Assembly: GCF_030272615.1 (NCBI RefSeq)
Contig: NC_081409.1
Coordinates: 244,613,502-244,677,501, forward strand
Reading direction: 5' to 3'
DNA: 64,000 nucleotides
Origin: Cryptomeria japonica
Taxonomy: Eukaryota > Streptophyta > Pinopsida > Cupressales > Cupressaceae
Shown here: in pieces, positions 54,759 to 64,000 of the stretch
Numbering within the stretch: position 1 is the first letter of the stretch
How the letters are laid out: every line of letters starts with the position of its first letter
Notes under the pieces: model-generated
Seen by the model: only the letters and a program-made list of their open reading frames with translations
Databases searched by the model: none
What the model was told of the DNA's origin: nothing
Translations under genes and position numbers: made by a program

Positions 54759-56030
54759 AGAATGAATGAAGTAATAAAGGAATCTCAGAAAGCTTGGATT
54801 AAATTTTTGGGAGAACATAGAGGATTCTTTACTTCATCAAAGACAAAGACAGATATTGTAGATACACTGGTTGAAGGGAAAGGAAAAGGGATCATGGGTA
54901 CTCCACCCTCAATTTTGAAGAATATCAAGATAGTGGAAATTGAGCCACCGGTAAACACAAATGTACAGACAAATATTGAAACACTGGTAAATACTAAGAA
55001 CATTGTACAAGATACTAACATTGAGGACAATTTTCCTCTAGATACTAATGTACAAATTAAGGATACTACTCCTAGAGAGGAATCGATAGTTGCACAGATT
55101 GCACCAAGTGGCGAAGCCACCGGTGCAAGTGAGGAGGTAATAAAGGATAAAACATCAAAGGAGAAAATAGGGGAATATGATAGGGAACTAGTTGCTGGCA
55201 CATCATTATTGACAATTGACCCTTCTCTAGTTGAAAAGAAAACCATCACAGAGATGAGTCCCACAGAACTGATGATGATGGCTGCTCAAAAATTGATAAA
55301 GGAGGGAACCACAGACAAGGGAATTATAGACCAGTCAATAACTATTTTGCACAGATTGGTCCCGAAATGTAAGATTGAAAATGAAGTGAGACCTTCTGAA
55401 AAGCTTAAGGTAATCACTTAGCACATATCAAAAGGCTTTCAATCCTTACGACAGATCTCTAACTGGCAAGCACTTGAAAGATTCACTTAGGCTAAAAGAG
55501 TCACTTTTGATCAGATCATTGAGAGAAAGAAGAAAAAGATTGAGGAGAAGCTAATTTTGATAGAAAATTCTTTGAAACAATGTACTAATATATATAGGGT
55601 ATGTTGCCATACTGAGATACAACAGATGTAGATAAAAAGATAAACGAGGTATAGGAGAAAATTGCTAGTATTGCTAACTCTTTTGATGGATTAATTTTAC
55701 TGACAACATCAATTGATGGACAAATTTTGACTTTGGAGAACCAAATTTCATCTCTTGAAAAGGAAAGAGATAAAATAATTTGGAGAGCCAGAAGTATAAG
55801 AGGTTTGGTGAGTCCAAGATTGGATTCACTCTGTGTACATAAGAAGGAATGCATGGATATGCTAGGAAAGTCCACACCGATAGAGGTCAATGAGAAATAA
55901 TCTTTTGCATATTTATTAAGTGACCCTGTATCTATCTCTAACACATTCAAAACCAGCTGGGATACTTATGTGGAATTACTAGAGAAAGCTTATCTGGAAA
56001 TCTTGAAAGTGGTCAAGCTTCGGTAAGACA
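54759..56030 (+). pseudogene. Extra frame (aORF) of element E, second part
   Basis: Continues the frame interrupted by F: RRMNEVIKESQKAWIKFLGE at 54756-54815, then a long low-complexity stretch rich in Thr, Asn, Ile and Glu (VNTNVQTNIETLVNTKNIVQ), then TEMSPTELMMMAAQKLIKEG. A stop at 55419 stands where Gln is likely (VIT stop HISKGFQ). Beyond it degraded coiled-coil text runs on with shifts (ERKKKKIEEKLILIENSLKQ). No domain is recognised. Its position before the 3' purine tract makes it the last protein of E. Confidence 0.72.
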
Positions 56031-56237
56031 TTTTTGGAGGTATTCAGTGTACAATACTTATGCTTTGACATATTGTTTGGGCATTGATGTCAAAGAGGGA
56101 GTATTATAAATGTGAAAAAGGACAAAGGGTTGCATACATTGGGGGGAGTTATAGAGTTTTTGGAATTTTGGAGATATGGAGTATTTTGCATATCCAGCTT
56201 AGGGGGAGTAGGGTAGGATGAAACCGACAGATGAAAC
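56031..56237 (+). other. 3' non-coding end of element E
   Basis: Contains TTGATGTCAAAGAGGGAG (about 56082-56101) and CTTAGGGGGAGTAGGG (about 56198-56213), which resemble the purine tracts of the copias here. The expected 3' LTR does not follow; LTR G starts at 56238. Confidence 0.6.
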
Positions 56238-57939
56238 TGTGATAACCCCTACGGTATCACCAGATGTAAAATTACTTAATGTGTAGGGGAAAAAGGGAGA
56301 CTAGGACAATGTACCCTAATCCTAACTTTTGACACACATTGCGGAATACGAAAGAGCCTAGAGATATCGCATGGTTGGCTACTTCTTTTGGTGAAAGAGA
56401 GAGCCACGGGATATCTATTAGGATTTCTATTCCCTTGTTGAAATTGAAAGCTAAAATGATACAAGTTCAAACCCTAACCTCGAAATGTAAGTATGAACTA
56501 GTAACAAGTTTGCAGAATTGAGATTAAACAATGAACAGCTGTAAATGTAAGGATAAAATAAGAATGCAGATATGTACCTGGAGTCGAAATCAGACTGAAA
56601 ATGTTCGGGACAGGGGCGCGGGCACCACTGTCCTGAAAACTGCACCGGAAACCACTGTTTTGCACCCTGAAACACTGTCTGGAAACTGTCGGAAAGCTGT
56701 CTGTCCGGAGGACCAGGGCACCCAGCGCCTCTGTCCCAGGGACCAGGGCGCCCAGCGCCCCTGTCCTGGCAGGACCAGGGCGCCCAGCGCTCCTGTCCCA
56801 GTCTTCTAAGCTACAATTGCACACAGAGTTCTGTCTCAGTCTCCTCTTTCCGGATTTGTGTCCTGCGGCGTCGTCCGAATCCCGAAACCTGCAATAATAT
56901 CTGAAAAGGGGGAAGGACGGCTATATAGGGTTTTGCCTTAGTCAAACCCCCGCTTTGGTGATTTCCACCTCCACGAATAGCCAAGTTGTTTTGTAAAATG
57001 TATTGTGTGTGCAAACCTAGTGTGTGTGCAAGGTCCAAAATGCAAGAAAGCAAACTAAAGCAACCTAGAAAGTAAACCCTAATTGCTTGTAAATGATAAT
57101 GCAAATGCTCTAAATCAAGATGCAATGTGATCTAAAGCATGAATAAATGATATATCAAAGCTTATGTAAGGACATGAAAACAATATGAAATCATACCCAA
57201 CCCTCAAGGGAGGAGTACAAGCCAATCTTCAGTCGGTAATCTCCTATTGTTCTTCAATGTCTTCCAAGCCCTAATTGGATGAATGAATGAATTTGATAGA
57301 TGCTTGATAGAATGATGTTGAGTGTTGTTGAAGTCTTCAAAGATCTGCTCTTTCGCTGCATATCCAGTTCCTCGAAACAAAAAATCGGATCCCTTCCAAT
57401 GAGGAAAGAGAGCTTTTATGTATGAAACCCTAGGTCGTAAATTCGTATTTTGGCCGACCTAGAGATTGAATATCCCGCCAATTTCTTGGGGTTAAGCTTT
57501 AATTTATGATTGGATCGTGCTCCCAAAATTTTGGGAAAAATGTCCGGGACCATGTTGCATGGGCGCCATGGTCCCGACAACTTTTCACCAAATTTTCAGG
57601 GCCGTCGGATATGATGATTTTAGAGAGAATCCCGAAGTTACAGGTGATTTCGAGATGTTTAGACCCCGAAACCAAGCCCCCAAGTTCGAAATAGGACTTA
57701 ATTAGGGTTTTTGATTAAGTGATGTATTGGAGGAATAAAATGCGAAGGGCGCACTTTAGTGAAAGGGCCCTACTTTATGATGTAGAGAATGATGAAATAA
57801 GACTTTAGACCTAATTAATTTGATTAATCAAGTGCTTAAGGAGAAATGCAATGCAGAATGCAAAATGCGCTAAGGCGGGTGCTAAACTAGGTGTGAAATT
57901 GTACCACCCTAGCGAGTGCGTACAATTTACGACGCTACA
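56238..57939 (-). repeat. Gypsy-type 3' LTR G (minus strand)
   Basis: On the minus strand it starts TGTAGCGTCGTAAATTGTAC, next to a polypurine tract on its right, and ends GGGGTTATCACA or two bases earlier. About 1.7 kb. Same family as the plus-strand LTR at 20187. No matching 5' LTR is in the window, so the rest of the element has been lost or replaced. Confidence 0.75.
56700..56803. repeat. GC-rich triplicate in LTR G
   Basis: Three copies of GGACCAGGGCGCCCAGCGCC followed by CCTGTCC, about 27-34 bp apart, in otherwise AT-rich DNA. Each copy contains the self-complementary core GGGCGCCC and related words, and the homologous LTR at 20187 has a decayed version (about 21300-21365). Another GGGCGCC lies in the inverse motif at about 57560. 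Confidence 0.85.
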
Positions 57940-58434
57940 TTTAGCCCCCAATTTAGCAGTCATATGAGTACTACATGCATATGCAAGATAAAGTACAGAA
58001 AAGTAAACATTATTTGAAAAAGGATATATCCATAAGTCGTCGGACGAAGCCCCCAGCGGTATCTGCAGTACACAGTTAGGAACCGCACCCTACAAAACAA
58101 ACGTTAGATCACAAAATCACCTAATGCTTACTAGGGAAAGTGATGAAATCTGTGAGTAGCTATATGCCCCCCCTGTTTCGACTTGCTTATTTAGGGAGGT
58201 GAAATAGGGTAACATGTTTACTTGCGACAAATTGTGTAATAGAGTGTTGATGAGGGCTGTTCACTAAATAGGCTTCATCAGAGCACTTTTTGGAACATCC
58301 CGAGAGTAGGAGAAGGAAAATACGATTCCAACGCAACAAACGGCTCAAAAATCGCATCTCCCAAACCCAAGTTATGATAAAATGAATGATAGGGGAAAAA
58401 TTAGGGTTTCGAGAAGTAAGAATAGACAAGTTAC
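57940..58434 (-). other. Polypurine tract and 3' internal remnant of gypsy G
   Basis: Minus-strand tract TAAATTGGGGGCTAAA at 57940-57955, then sequence homologous to 20035-20170 in inverse orientation (the TACTGTCAGGGGCTTCG region). No coding frame. It ends at the inverted-repeat element. Confidence 0.7.
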
Positions 58435-59427
58435 GGGTGAACTCACAAAGCTGGTTCCCACTTTTTGGTACATCCTGATTTTTGCTGAAATCATACATTT
58501 TTTGGAAAATATAATTATTTAAGCTTTAAGAGGTCCCATTTGAAGTAATTAATTGAATAGAGTTAGATCAAAGGCTCTTAGATCAAAATTTCTTGGATAG
58601 AACCTCTTTACTTCTTAATCATACTTGCAATGGAGTCTCCTTTGCATCTATCAAATGCTGATAAAAAACCAATTTTACATTAGCTTTTGAGGGGTCAAAC
58701 GAATTCATTTAGAAGTTTTGTTTTCTTGAGGATTTAGTCCTTATTATAAGCTTTCCAAATAGTATAATTTTTAGTATATTTAAGTTTATTAATATATTTT
58801 TATTTTATTTTTTATGAATGTAGGTTTTTCACCGAACATGAACTTCTTTGTTCAATGCATTGGGAAAAATAGCAAACTAATTCAAAAAAACTCTGAAAAA
58901 TATCTATGCCCTAGGTATTGATGTCTTCTTTCTAACAAAAAAAATAAAACTTAATTTTGATATATATAGAGCAAGTTATGTGTTCAAACGTACACCTATA
59001 TCTAAATTATAATTAGTCGGACTTCAAAACTTAATAAAATAAAAAATATTCAACATATCACTATCAAACCAACTGCATGCCCTGGGTATTGATGTTACAA
59101 ACCAAAATTTAAAAGAGATAAGTTTTTATCATTTATAGAAAAAATTTTATAAGTTTCGGGATGCACATCACTCTTAAAAAATGTTGTTTCCTGTAAAAAA
59201 CTACTTTTGAGGGAGATGGAAAAATCAATAAAATTTTATTCAAAAAAATTTGAAAAAAATATATTTAGAATCTACAAAAAGGATGTTACAAATCACTAGT
59301 TTACATCATCTTCAAATTCTTAACGATTTAAAAGTTATAGGTGTCGGAAAGTGAAGGTTTTTTGCAAAATGTTCATCTAAGTGTCAAAGTTGGTCAAAAA
59401 GTGGGAACCAGTATTGTGAGTTCACCC
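58435..59427. mobile_element. 993-bp element with 32-bp terminal inverted repeats, type unknown
   Basis: GGGTGAACTCACAAAGCTGG (then TTCCCACTTTTT) at 58435-58466 is inverted at 59396-59427 with three differences. The interior is AT-rich and non-coding, with a repeated ATCAATACCCAGGGCAT-like motif (minus strand, near 58903 and 59083). This looks like a miniature inverted-repeat or other non-autonomous DNA transposon. No target duplication is found: the left flank is gypsy G and the right flank is copia H gag. Confidence 0.6.
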
Positions 59428-59579
59428 AGGGAGGACAGGTAGACTTCCCTTCTACAACTCCAAATGGCATAGTTTGATCCATTAAACACTGGAGAAGGGA
59501 TTGACACTGAACAAACCATTGTGTCCTTAATCTTGAATCTACCCAAGTTGGAAAAAGCTCATCTGACTGGGAACCTACA
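59428..59579 (-). pseudogene. Start of copia H gag (fragment)
   Basis: The minus strand encodes VCSVSIPSPVFNGSNYAIWS and then CRREVYLSSLG, the characteristic N-terminal copia gag motif (PVFNGxNYxxW). A frameshift separates it from the nearest ATG, and the frame is cut at 59427 by the inverted-repeat element. Only about 50 codons remain. Confidence 0.7.
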
Positions 59580-59590
59580 CTCTGATACCA
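59580..59590 (-). other. Primer binding site of copia H
   Basis: Minus strand TGGTATCAGAG two bases after the LTR end, initiator Met-tRNA type. Confidence 0.88.
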
Positions 59591-59592
59591 AT

Positions 59593-62098
59593 TGTTAGAC
59601 ACAATGCACCACTAAGAGGGGGGTGAATAAGTGGTTCTCAAAATTTTCCCTTTAACTATCCTATGTGAGCATACCTGTTATTAGATCTAACTTAAAACAG
59701 ACTTACCAGTTAGTGGGGAGACCAACACAAATGCAATCACACAAGGGGACATCACATAACACCAATATATATGAGGAAACCCTAAGATGGGAAAAACCTC
59801 GGTGGCAATGCTGCTAAAGTCTACTGCTCCAATCCAGCCTCACAATGAGATTTGTTACAAATTTTAGGGCACCAACCCAAGGATCTACAACCCCTTATTT
59901 AGGGCACCAATCCCTGACTTAGGGCACCAACCTTAGGAGCTACAACCCCTAATTTAGGGCACCAACCCAAGGAGCACCAACCCCTAACTTGTTTATTTGC
60001 TACAACCCCTACACCGAGATACAACTCAATGATCACAATAAAACATCAATTACAAAAGTAGTTATCTTGTCATAAGTGAATCTTGTAACCATTTCATATA
60101 CCTTATTCTATCGGTGAAATACCTTCTCTGCTACACTGGTACACTTCTCCTTCTGCTTCACTGTCAGTAAACTATACTGGTTCACCTCTACTCTCCTACT
60201 CTCTGTTGGATATCCTCCTCACCATTCTTCTCTTTACCGATACTGCACTCTGTCTGTCCACTATCTTCCTTCTCTGTAGCTCTCTTCACGTCTACTCTGT
60301 CGATATAACCACTACCAGTTCTGCACTACTACCGGTTGAACACTTGAACCTGGTTCACCCTCACTCTCAATCTCTCTTCTCAGGTATGCATTGAGAACTT
60401 AGCTTATTTTCTTTCACATGCAGAATTAACCCTTAGTCACTTCACAACAACACTCTCTTCTTCTATTCAACAACCCTACTATCTCATCCAGCGACAACCA
60501 TCTCTATTTTTTGGCTTGCATATTTATAGACTGGTTTTCCCGCCAAAAGCCAATTCAAATATCAGGTGGTTAGGGTTTCTTCCACCAATCAAATCTTCAT
60601 CGGATCTAATATAATCTACCTCAGATCAATCACATGCATTGGAGGAATGCATCTATACGTGTATTTCATCATCCAATGCATATTTTCTAAAAATAACAAA
60701 TCTAACCCTATTCTTTAGCCTTGAAATCAGTCGACACATTTATGATCTAGATGTTTCCTTCTTAAGGTCAATCTGCACTCGGATATCAGACATTTATCAT
60801 GGTGCTAGCAGATCCCTGATCTTCCTCTATTGTTCATCTTTCATTGATCCGCACACTCTGCAACTCCTCTGTGATTGTTGCAATCAAAATTTAATGTCAA
60901 CCAATCACGACTACCTCTTTGACACCAGATATCACTGACCTTAGCATATTTGCCACCTTAGCCCCGCGTGGCATCACAGTCAATATCCACCTCATCATAC
61001 TACTCTGTCGATTCAGCCTCATCACCGACCACACACATAACTAGTACACCCATATCGGTTCACTGACCCTACTAGCACAAATCACCTTGTAGGTTATCCT
61101 TCCTCCCGTCACCTTTTCTATACTATCGGTGTATCCCTTATGTCTGCACTTCACTACTCTACCAGTGTAACACCTCTATGAATATACTCACATACCAACA
61201 CCATAGAAACTCTGACAAATCTCCTTATCTTTCAGTTTTTTGCACAACTCTTTATCAGGTGATAACCTTATCTTCCTTGTCTCTTCTCTGATGTTTCACC
61301 GGTTGACATAACATGTCAACTATCACCAATGTATATTCCTGCAGACTCACTAGCATCCTTCTTCATCAAACCGGTTCTCCTACCAACTGGTTTGTCAAGA
61401 TGTCAAACACACCATCTCAACTCCTCATTCTTCCTTCACTATCTTGATAGATCTCATGCTTCAGGGGCTTCCTTATCTTCCACTTGTACGTCTTATCTCT
61501 TCATTCAATCACGTATTTATCTCAGGGAATCATTCTATTGGTACAAATGACATTACTGAGGAGAGGATACATCTTCAACATGACATATGTCCTGATGGTT
61601 TTCCATATGTCATCCTGCACACAGAGGCAACATACTTTGCCAGCCTATCACCTAGCCTATGATAGCTTCTTCATCTGGTGGGAGTCATGCTAGTTATCCT
61701 TACACTAGCAATCTGGTGGCCTTCACAAACTTCACCTCCAATGTTGATGTGATCCAAATAACATTCCACCACTTTAGCACAATCAATGCCCATCATGTAG
61801 TCTCTTCATTCCGGTTGTATGCATCACCATATCAACAACCCTTTTACTGAGTGGAGTGGTCACTTTACTGCACCTCTAGCATATCGATACACACTGGTTC
61901 TTCCTTTTTCATGAAGATGGTCACCTAGTTGTCACCAATGACAACACATTAACTCTTCTCCCATACCGGTCCATCTTCAAATCTGGTTGACATCACACTC
62001 TAATGCCAACACCCTCTTGTTCACTTAGTTGACATCAATTTCAGTGATACCGGTAGCATCCTATACCGGTTGACATCAATGACAACATAATGCCAACA
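59593..62098 (-). repeat. 5' LTR of copia H (minus strand)
   Basis: 2506 bp, unusually long for a copia LTR. On the minus strand it starts TGTTGGCATTATGTTGTC and ends CATTGTGTCTAACA before the primer site. Minus-strand TATA box TCTATAAATA at 60521-60530. The start resembles that of copia B (TGTTGGCATTATGTGAAC). No 3' LTR is in the window. Contains degenerate tandem repeats at 59866-60010. Small open frames within look non-coding. Confidence 0.8.
59866..60010. repeat. Degenerate tandem repeats in LTR H
   Basis: Four to five copies of TTAGGGCACCAACCCAAGGA and CTACAACCCCTAA in alternation. Unit length varies between about 25 and 55 bp. Confidence 0.75.
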
Positions 62099-62769
62099 TC
62101 TGTTGCATAGTGAATGGTTGTAGGATCTCTTGCTATGGGATTTTCTTCAAGGATTTTGTTGTTGGGTTTGGTACTTTCTTGATTGACCTATGTGTTCCTT
62201 TGGTGTTTGTTGTGCTCTCTACTACTGAAGATTCTATAGAGGTGGTCCTCACTGCAAAGTTTGTTGTGATCTTTACTATTGAATATATTATAGAGGTGGT
62301 TCACACTGTAGAGTTGATTGGTGATACTTTCTATGTCTTTGGTGTTTTTTTGGTGAGGGCTTTTAGTTTGGACTTTCTCTTGACCTTGGGAGGTCCCCAT
62401 GTGGTGATTGTAAACTGCTACTTGGCTTCCATGTGACCTATTGAGGCGGTTTGGGCACTTGTGTTTGTAGGACCTCCTGAGATAAGGGACTTTGTTTCTA
62501 GATGATCTATATTGGCGGTCCTCATTTAGGTAGGGTTCTTTGTTGATTTTAGGTTTAGGGTTGTTATTTCCATTTGTCATTATAGTACACTTAGCTCTAT
62601 TCATGTTGTTCTCTTAGAGGTGGAGATTGGGGATATTGGTGGGCTCATGCTTCTTCATCGAAGGAAAGTGGAGATTAAAAGTTTATTCCTCTTTAAGCTT
62701 TTCTTGTTTGTCACAGGTTATGGGATCCTAGCAAAACCATTTGTCTTTGTTTTTCTGAGGTCTTTTTGA
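62099..62769. other. Unassigned sequence with a 54-bp duplication
   Basis: Between copia H and gypsy I. It holds a tandem duplication with period 54 (about 62208-62315; TCTATAGAGGTGGTCCTCAC against TTATAGAGGTGGTTCACACT). The minus strand is open for 138 codons (62604-62188) with a repeated peptide (LYSVNHLYNIFNSKDHNK, LCSEDHLYRIFSSREHNK). The plus strand is open for 108 codons. Neither resembles a known family, and coding is doubtful. Confidence 0.4.
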
Positions 62770-63540
62770 TGTAGGAGCATCCCCGGTTCACAATAATCTT
62801 GCATCAACCAAAAACATTTTTCCTTTCTATTCTATTTTGTTTGCACTTTCAATTTTTCTTTTTGTGTGTCCCGATTTTGGCTTACCAGATCTTGTAGAGT
62901 TGGATTCTACTTGAAGATGTGATCATCTTTCTTTCTTTTAGACCGCATCACATTTGGATCATCTATCGGCAAGATATCGCTACCAGTTTTTATGACAGTT
63001 TCTTGTTACTGGTTGTTCCTTTGTTACCGGTTGAATAAGACCTATTCGTGTGATCTACAGTAACCCATTCTGAAGATTGTGGAGCCTTGAGCGTTGATTT
63101 CATTGTTCCTTGGTGTGTGGCCGACCTTTTCCCATGATCTACATTTCATCCTTTGGATTTTCCAAAGGAATCTCTTGGTGGAGGCTGACCTTGTTCATTT
63201 TGCATATTAGGTCTTGATCTTTAGGTTTTGATCCCTTTTGGGCCGACTGGATCCTTTGGATCGATATATATTTGTAATCATGCTTTAGAAGGTAATCAAT
63301 TAGAATCAATTAGAGTATCAGATAGATAGACTATGCCTAGAAGATATATCTTTCAATTCAAGATCCCGGTTGTGACCTATTCTACCAGGCCTGTGTGTCA
63401 GTATGTTGTAACCCGGTTGTTACCGGTTGGATGTAATCACAAATTGCCACCATCATATATGTGTGTTTACATTGTGTTTACTCTTGGTGACTGGTCTTGA
63501 TTGATCTCCTTGAGGTCCCTCCTCACTGATAATTGCTTCA
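62770..63540 (+). repeat. 5' LTR of gypsy I
   Basis: TGTAGGAGCATCCCC to TAATTGCTTCA, ending two bases before the primer site. The right end is firm; the left end is inferred from the TG start and its similarity to the start of the F LTR (TGCAGGAGCACC). The second copy would lie outside the window. Confidence 0.6.
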
Positions 63541-63542
63541 AG

Positions 63543-63553
63543 TGGTATCAGAG
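63543..63553 (+). other. Primer binding site of gypsy I
   Basis: TGGTATCAGAG, initiator Met-tRNA type, after AG. Confidence 0.85.
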
Positions 63554-63640
63554 AAAAGTTTTGTTCTGAAGGTTGCGTGTCTTGAATTTTGTTGTAGGGT
63601 GGTGGATTGTGGATCTGACCTGAAATTGCAGAGTACTAGC

Positions 63641-64000
63641 ATGAATCAATGGCCTGAAGAGTAACTGGGAATGGTGGAGCACATGGGAATGCAGACCCTG
63701 GTGTGATGGAGATGTTGCAAGGAATAGCAGCCCGATTAGAAGTCATGGAGAGAGCCCAAAGAAGAGGCCGACACATTGAAGATGTAAGCGAAGATGAAGG
63801 AGAAGAAGCCCCGATAGAACAAGTAAACCTACCGATAGTTGATCTAGATGAAGAAAGGTTTTTAAGGGTTTTAAGTAGGGTGATCACTAAACGCCATTTT
63901 ACCCCATTAGAATATGATGGGAAGTTAGATTCAGATGAATTTATGGATTGGATCTCGGAGATGGAGAAGTATTTTGATTTTGAAAACACTGCAGAAGAGA
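63641..64000 (+). pseudogene. Gypsy I gag, N-terminal part, runs off the window
   Basis: ATG 63641 (MNQWPEE then stop) is followed, one phase over, by a long open gag: GVMEMLQGIAARLEVMERAQ, RRGRHIEDVSEDEGEEAPIE, then RHFTPLEYDGKLDSDEFMDW and ISEMEKYFDFENTAEE at the window edge. The last part is the start of the Ty3/gypsy gag domain. A 1-bp deletion near 63660 explains the shift. The frame is otherwise open to position 64000, so the element may be fairly young. The reverse-strand open frame here is a shadow. Confidence 0.8.

Larger units (their letters stand above)
45128..56237 (+). mobile_element. Copia-like element E: gag plus extra frame, no pol, interrupted by F
   Basis: 5' LTR 45128-46052, Met-tRNA primer site, coiled-coil gag with zinc knuckles, then directly an extra long frame (47630-49503 and 54759-56030) and a purine-rich end near 56197-56215. 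No protease, integrase or RT lies between. The 3' LTR is missing; LTR G begins at 56238. The gag is the same family as that of copia C. The layout resembles non-autonomous gag-only LTR elements (TR-GAG type) that borrow enzymes from partners. Confidence 0.8.

Noticed and set aside
54785-55264. 159-codon minus-strand frame
   Set aside because: Opposes the Thr/Asn-rich extra frame of element E, which is the continuation of an interrupted plus-strand frame.
63636-63989. 117-codon minus-strand frame at the right edge
   Set aside because: Shadow of the gypsy I gag frame on the plus strand.
1-64000. tRNA genes, rRNA, organellar DNA insertions or CRISPR-like arrays
   Set aside because: None found by reading; the TGGTATCAGAG hits are retrotransposon primer sites complementary to tRNA, not tRNA genes.

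Overview
This window is plant nuclear DNA made almost entirely of transposable elements. I see no intact host gene and no tRNA, rRNA or CRISPR array. Long Ty1/copia and Ty3/gypsy elements primed on initiator Met-tRNA, solo LTRs, a CACTA element, plant mobile domain (PMD) reading frames, PPR and DRM gene fragments and deep nesting point to a large repeat-rich plant genome. A gymnosperm would fit, but the species cannot be fixed from sequence alone.

Layout. 1-15743: copia element A on + (5' LTR cut by the window edge). It carries copia element B (3671-11053, perfect 5-bp duplication GGAAC) and a gypsy-type solo LTR (12979-14334, duplication CTATG). 15744-19345: a reversed PMD pseudogene and its microsatellite, split by another solo LTR (15834-17302, duplication ATAGC). 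20187-about 21900: a gypsy-type LTR. 22245-44718: a reversed copia element C, internally deleted, holding a solo LTR (23839-25011, duplication CTGAT) and a 16-kb LTR element D (25537-41570, duplication GATAC). D carries a PMD reading frame antisense to its own LTRs, and is itself interrupted by a CACTA transposon (27121-36882). 45128-56237: copia-like element E with gag and an extra unrecognised protein but no pol, interrupted by a gypsy chromovirus F (49504-54753). 56238-62098: reversed gypsy LTR G, a 1-kb terminal-inverted-repeat element and a reversed copia LTR H. 62770-64000: 5' LTR and gag start of gypsy element I, running off the window.

The most interesting locus is inside the CACTA element. 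A near-perfect palindrome (27447-28671 and 28692-29910, 20-nt loop) contains in each arm a captured fragment of a DRM-type de novo DNA cytosine methyltransferase, the enzyme of RNA-directed DNA methylation. Read-through from either side would give a long hairpin RNA matching DRM. This suggests a transposon-borne RNAi trigger against the host silencing machinery; the function is inference, the structure is visible.

Decay pattern. In copia B, copia E gag and the PMD frame the broken reading frames mostly keep one phase. Their premature stops sit at Gln or Trp positions (CAG, CAA or TGG to TAG, TAA), plus CGA to TGA in the PMD frame. That is the signature of methyl-cytosine deamination, meaning the elements were silenced by methylation before they decayed.
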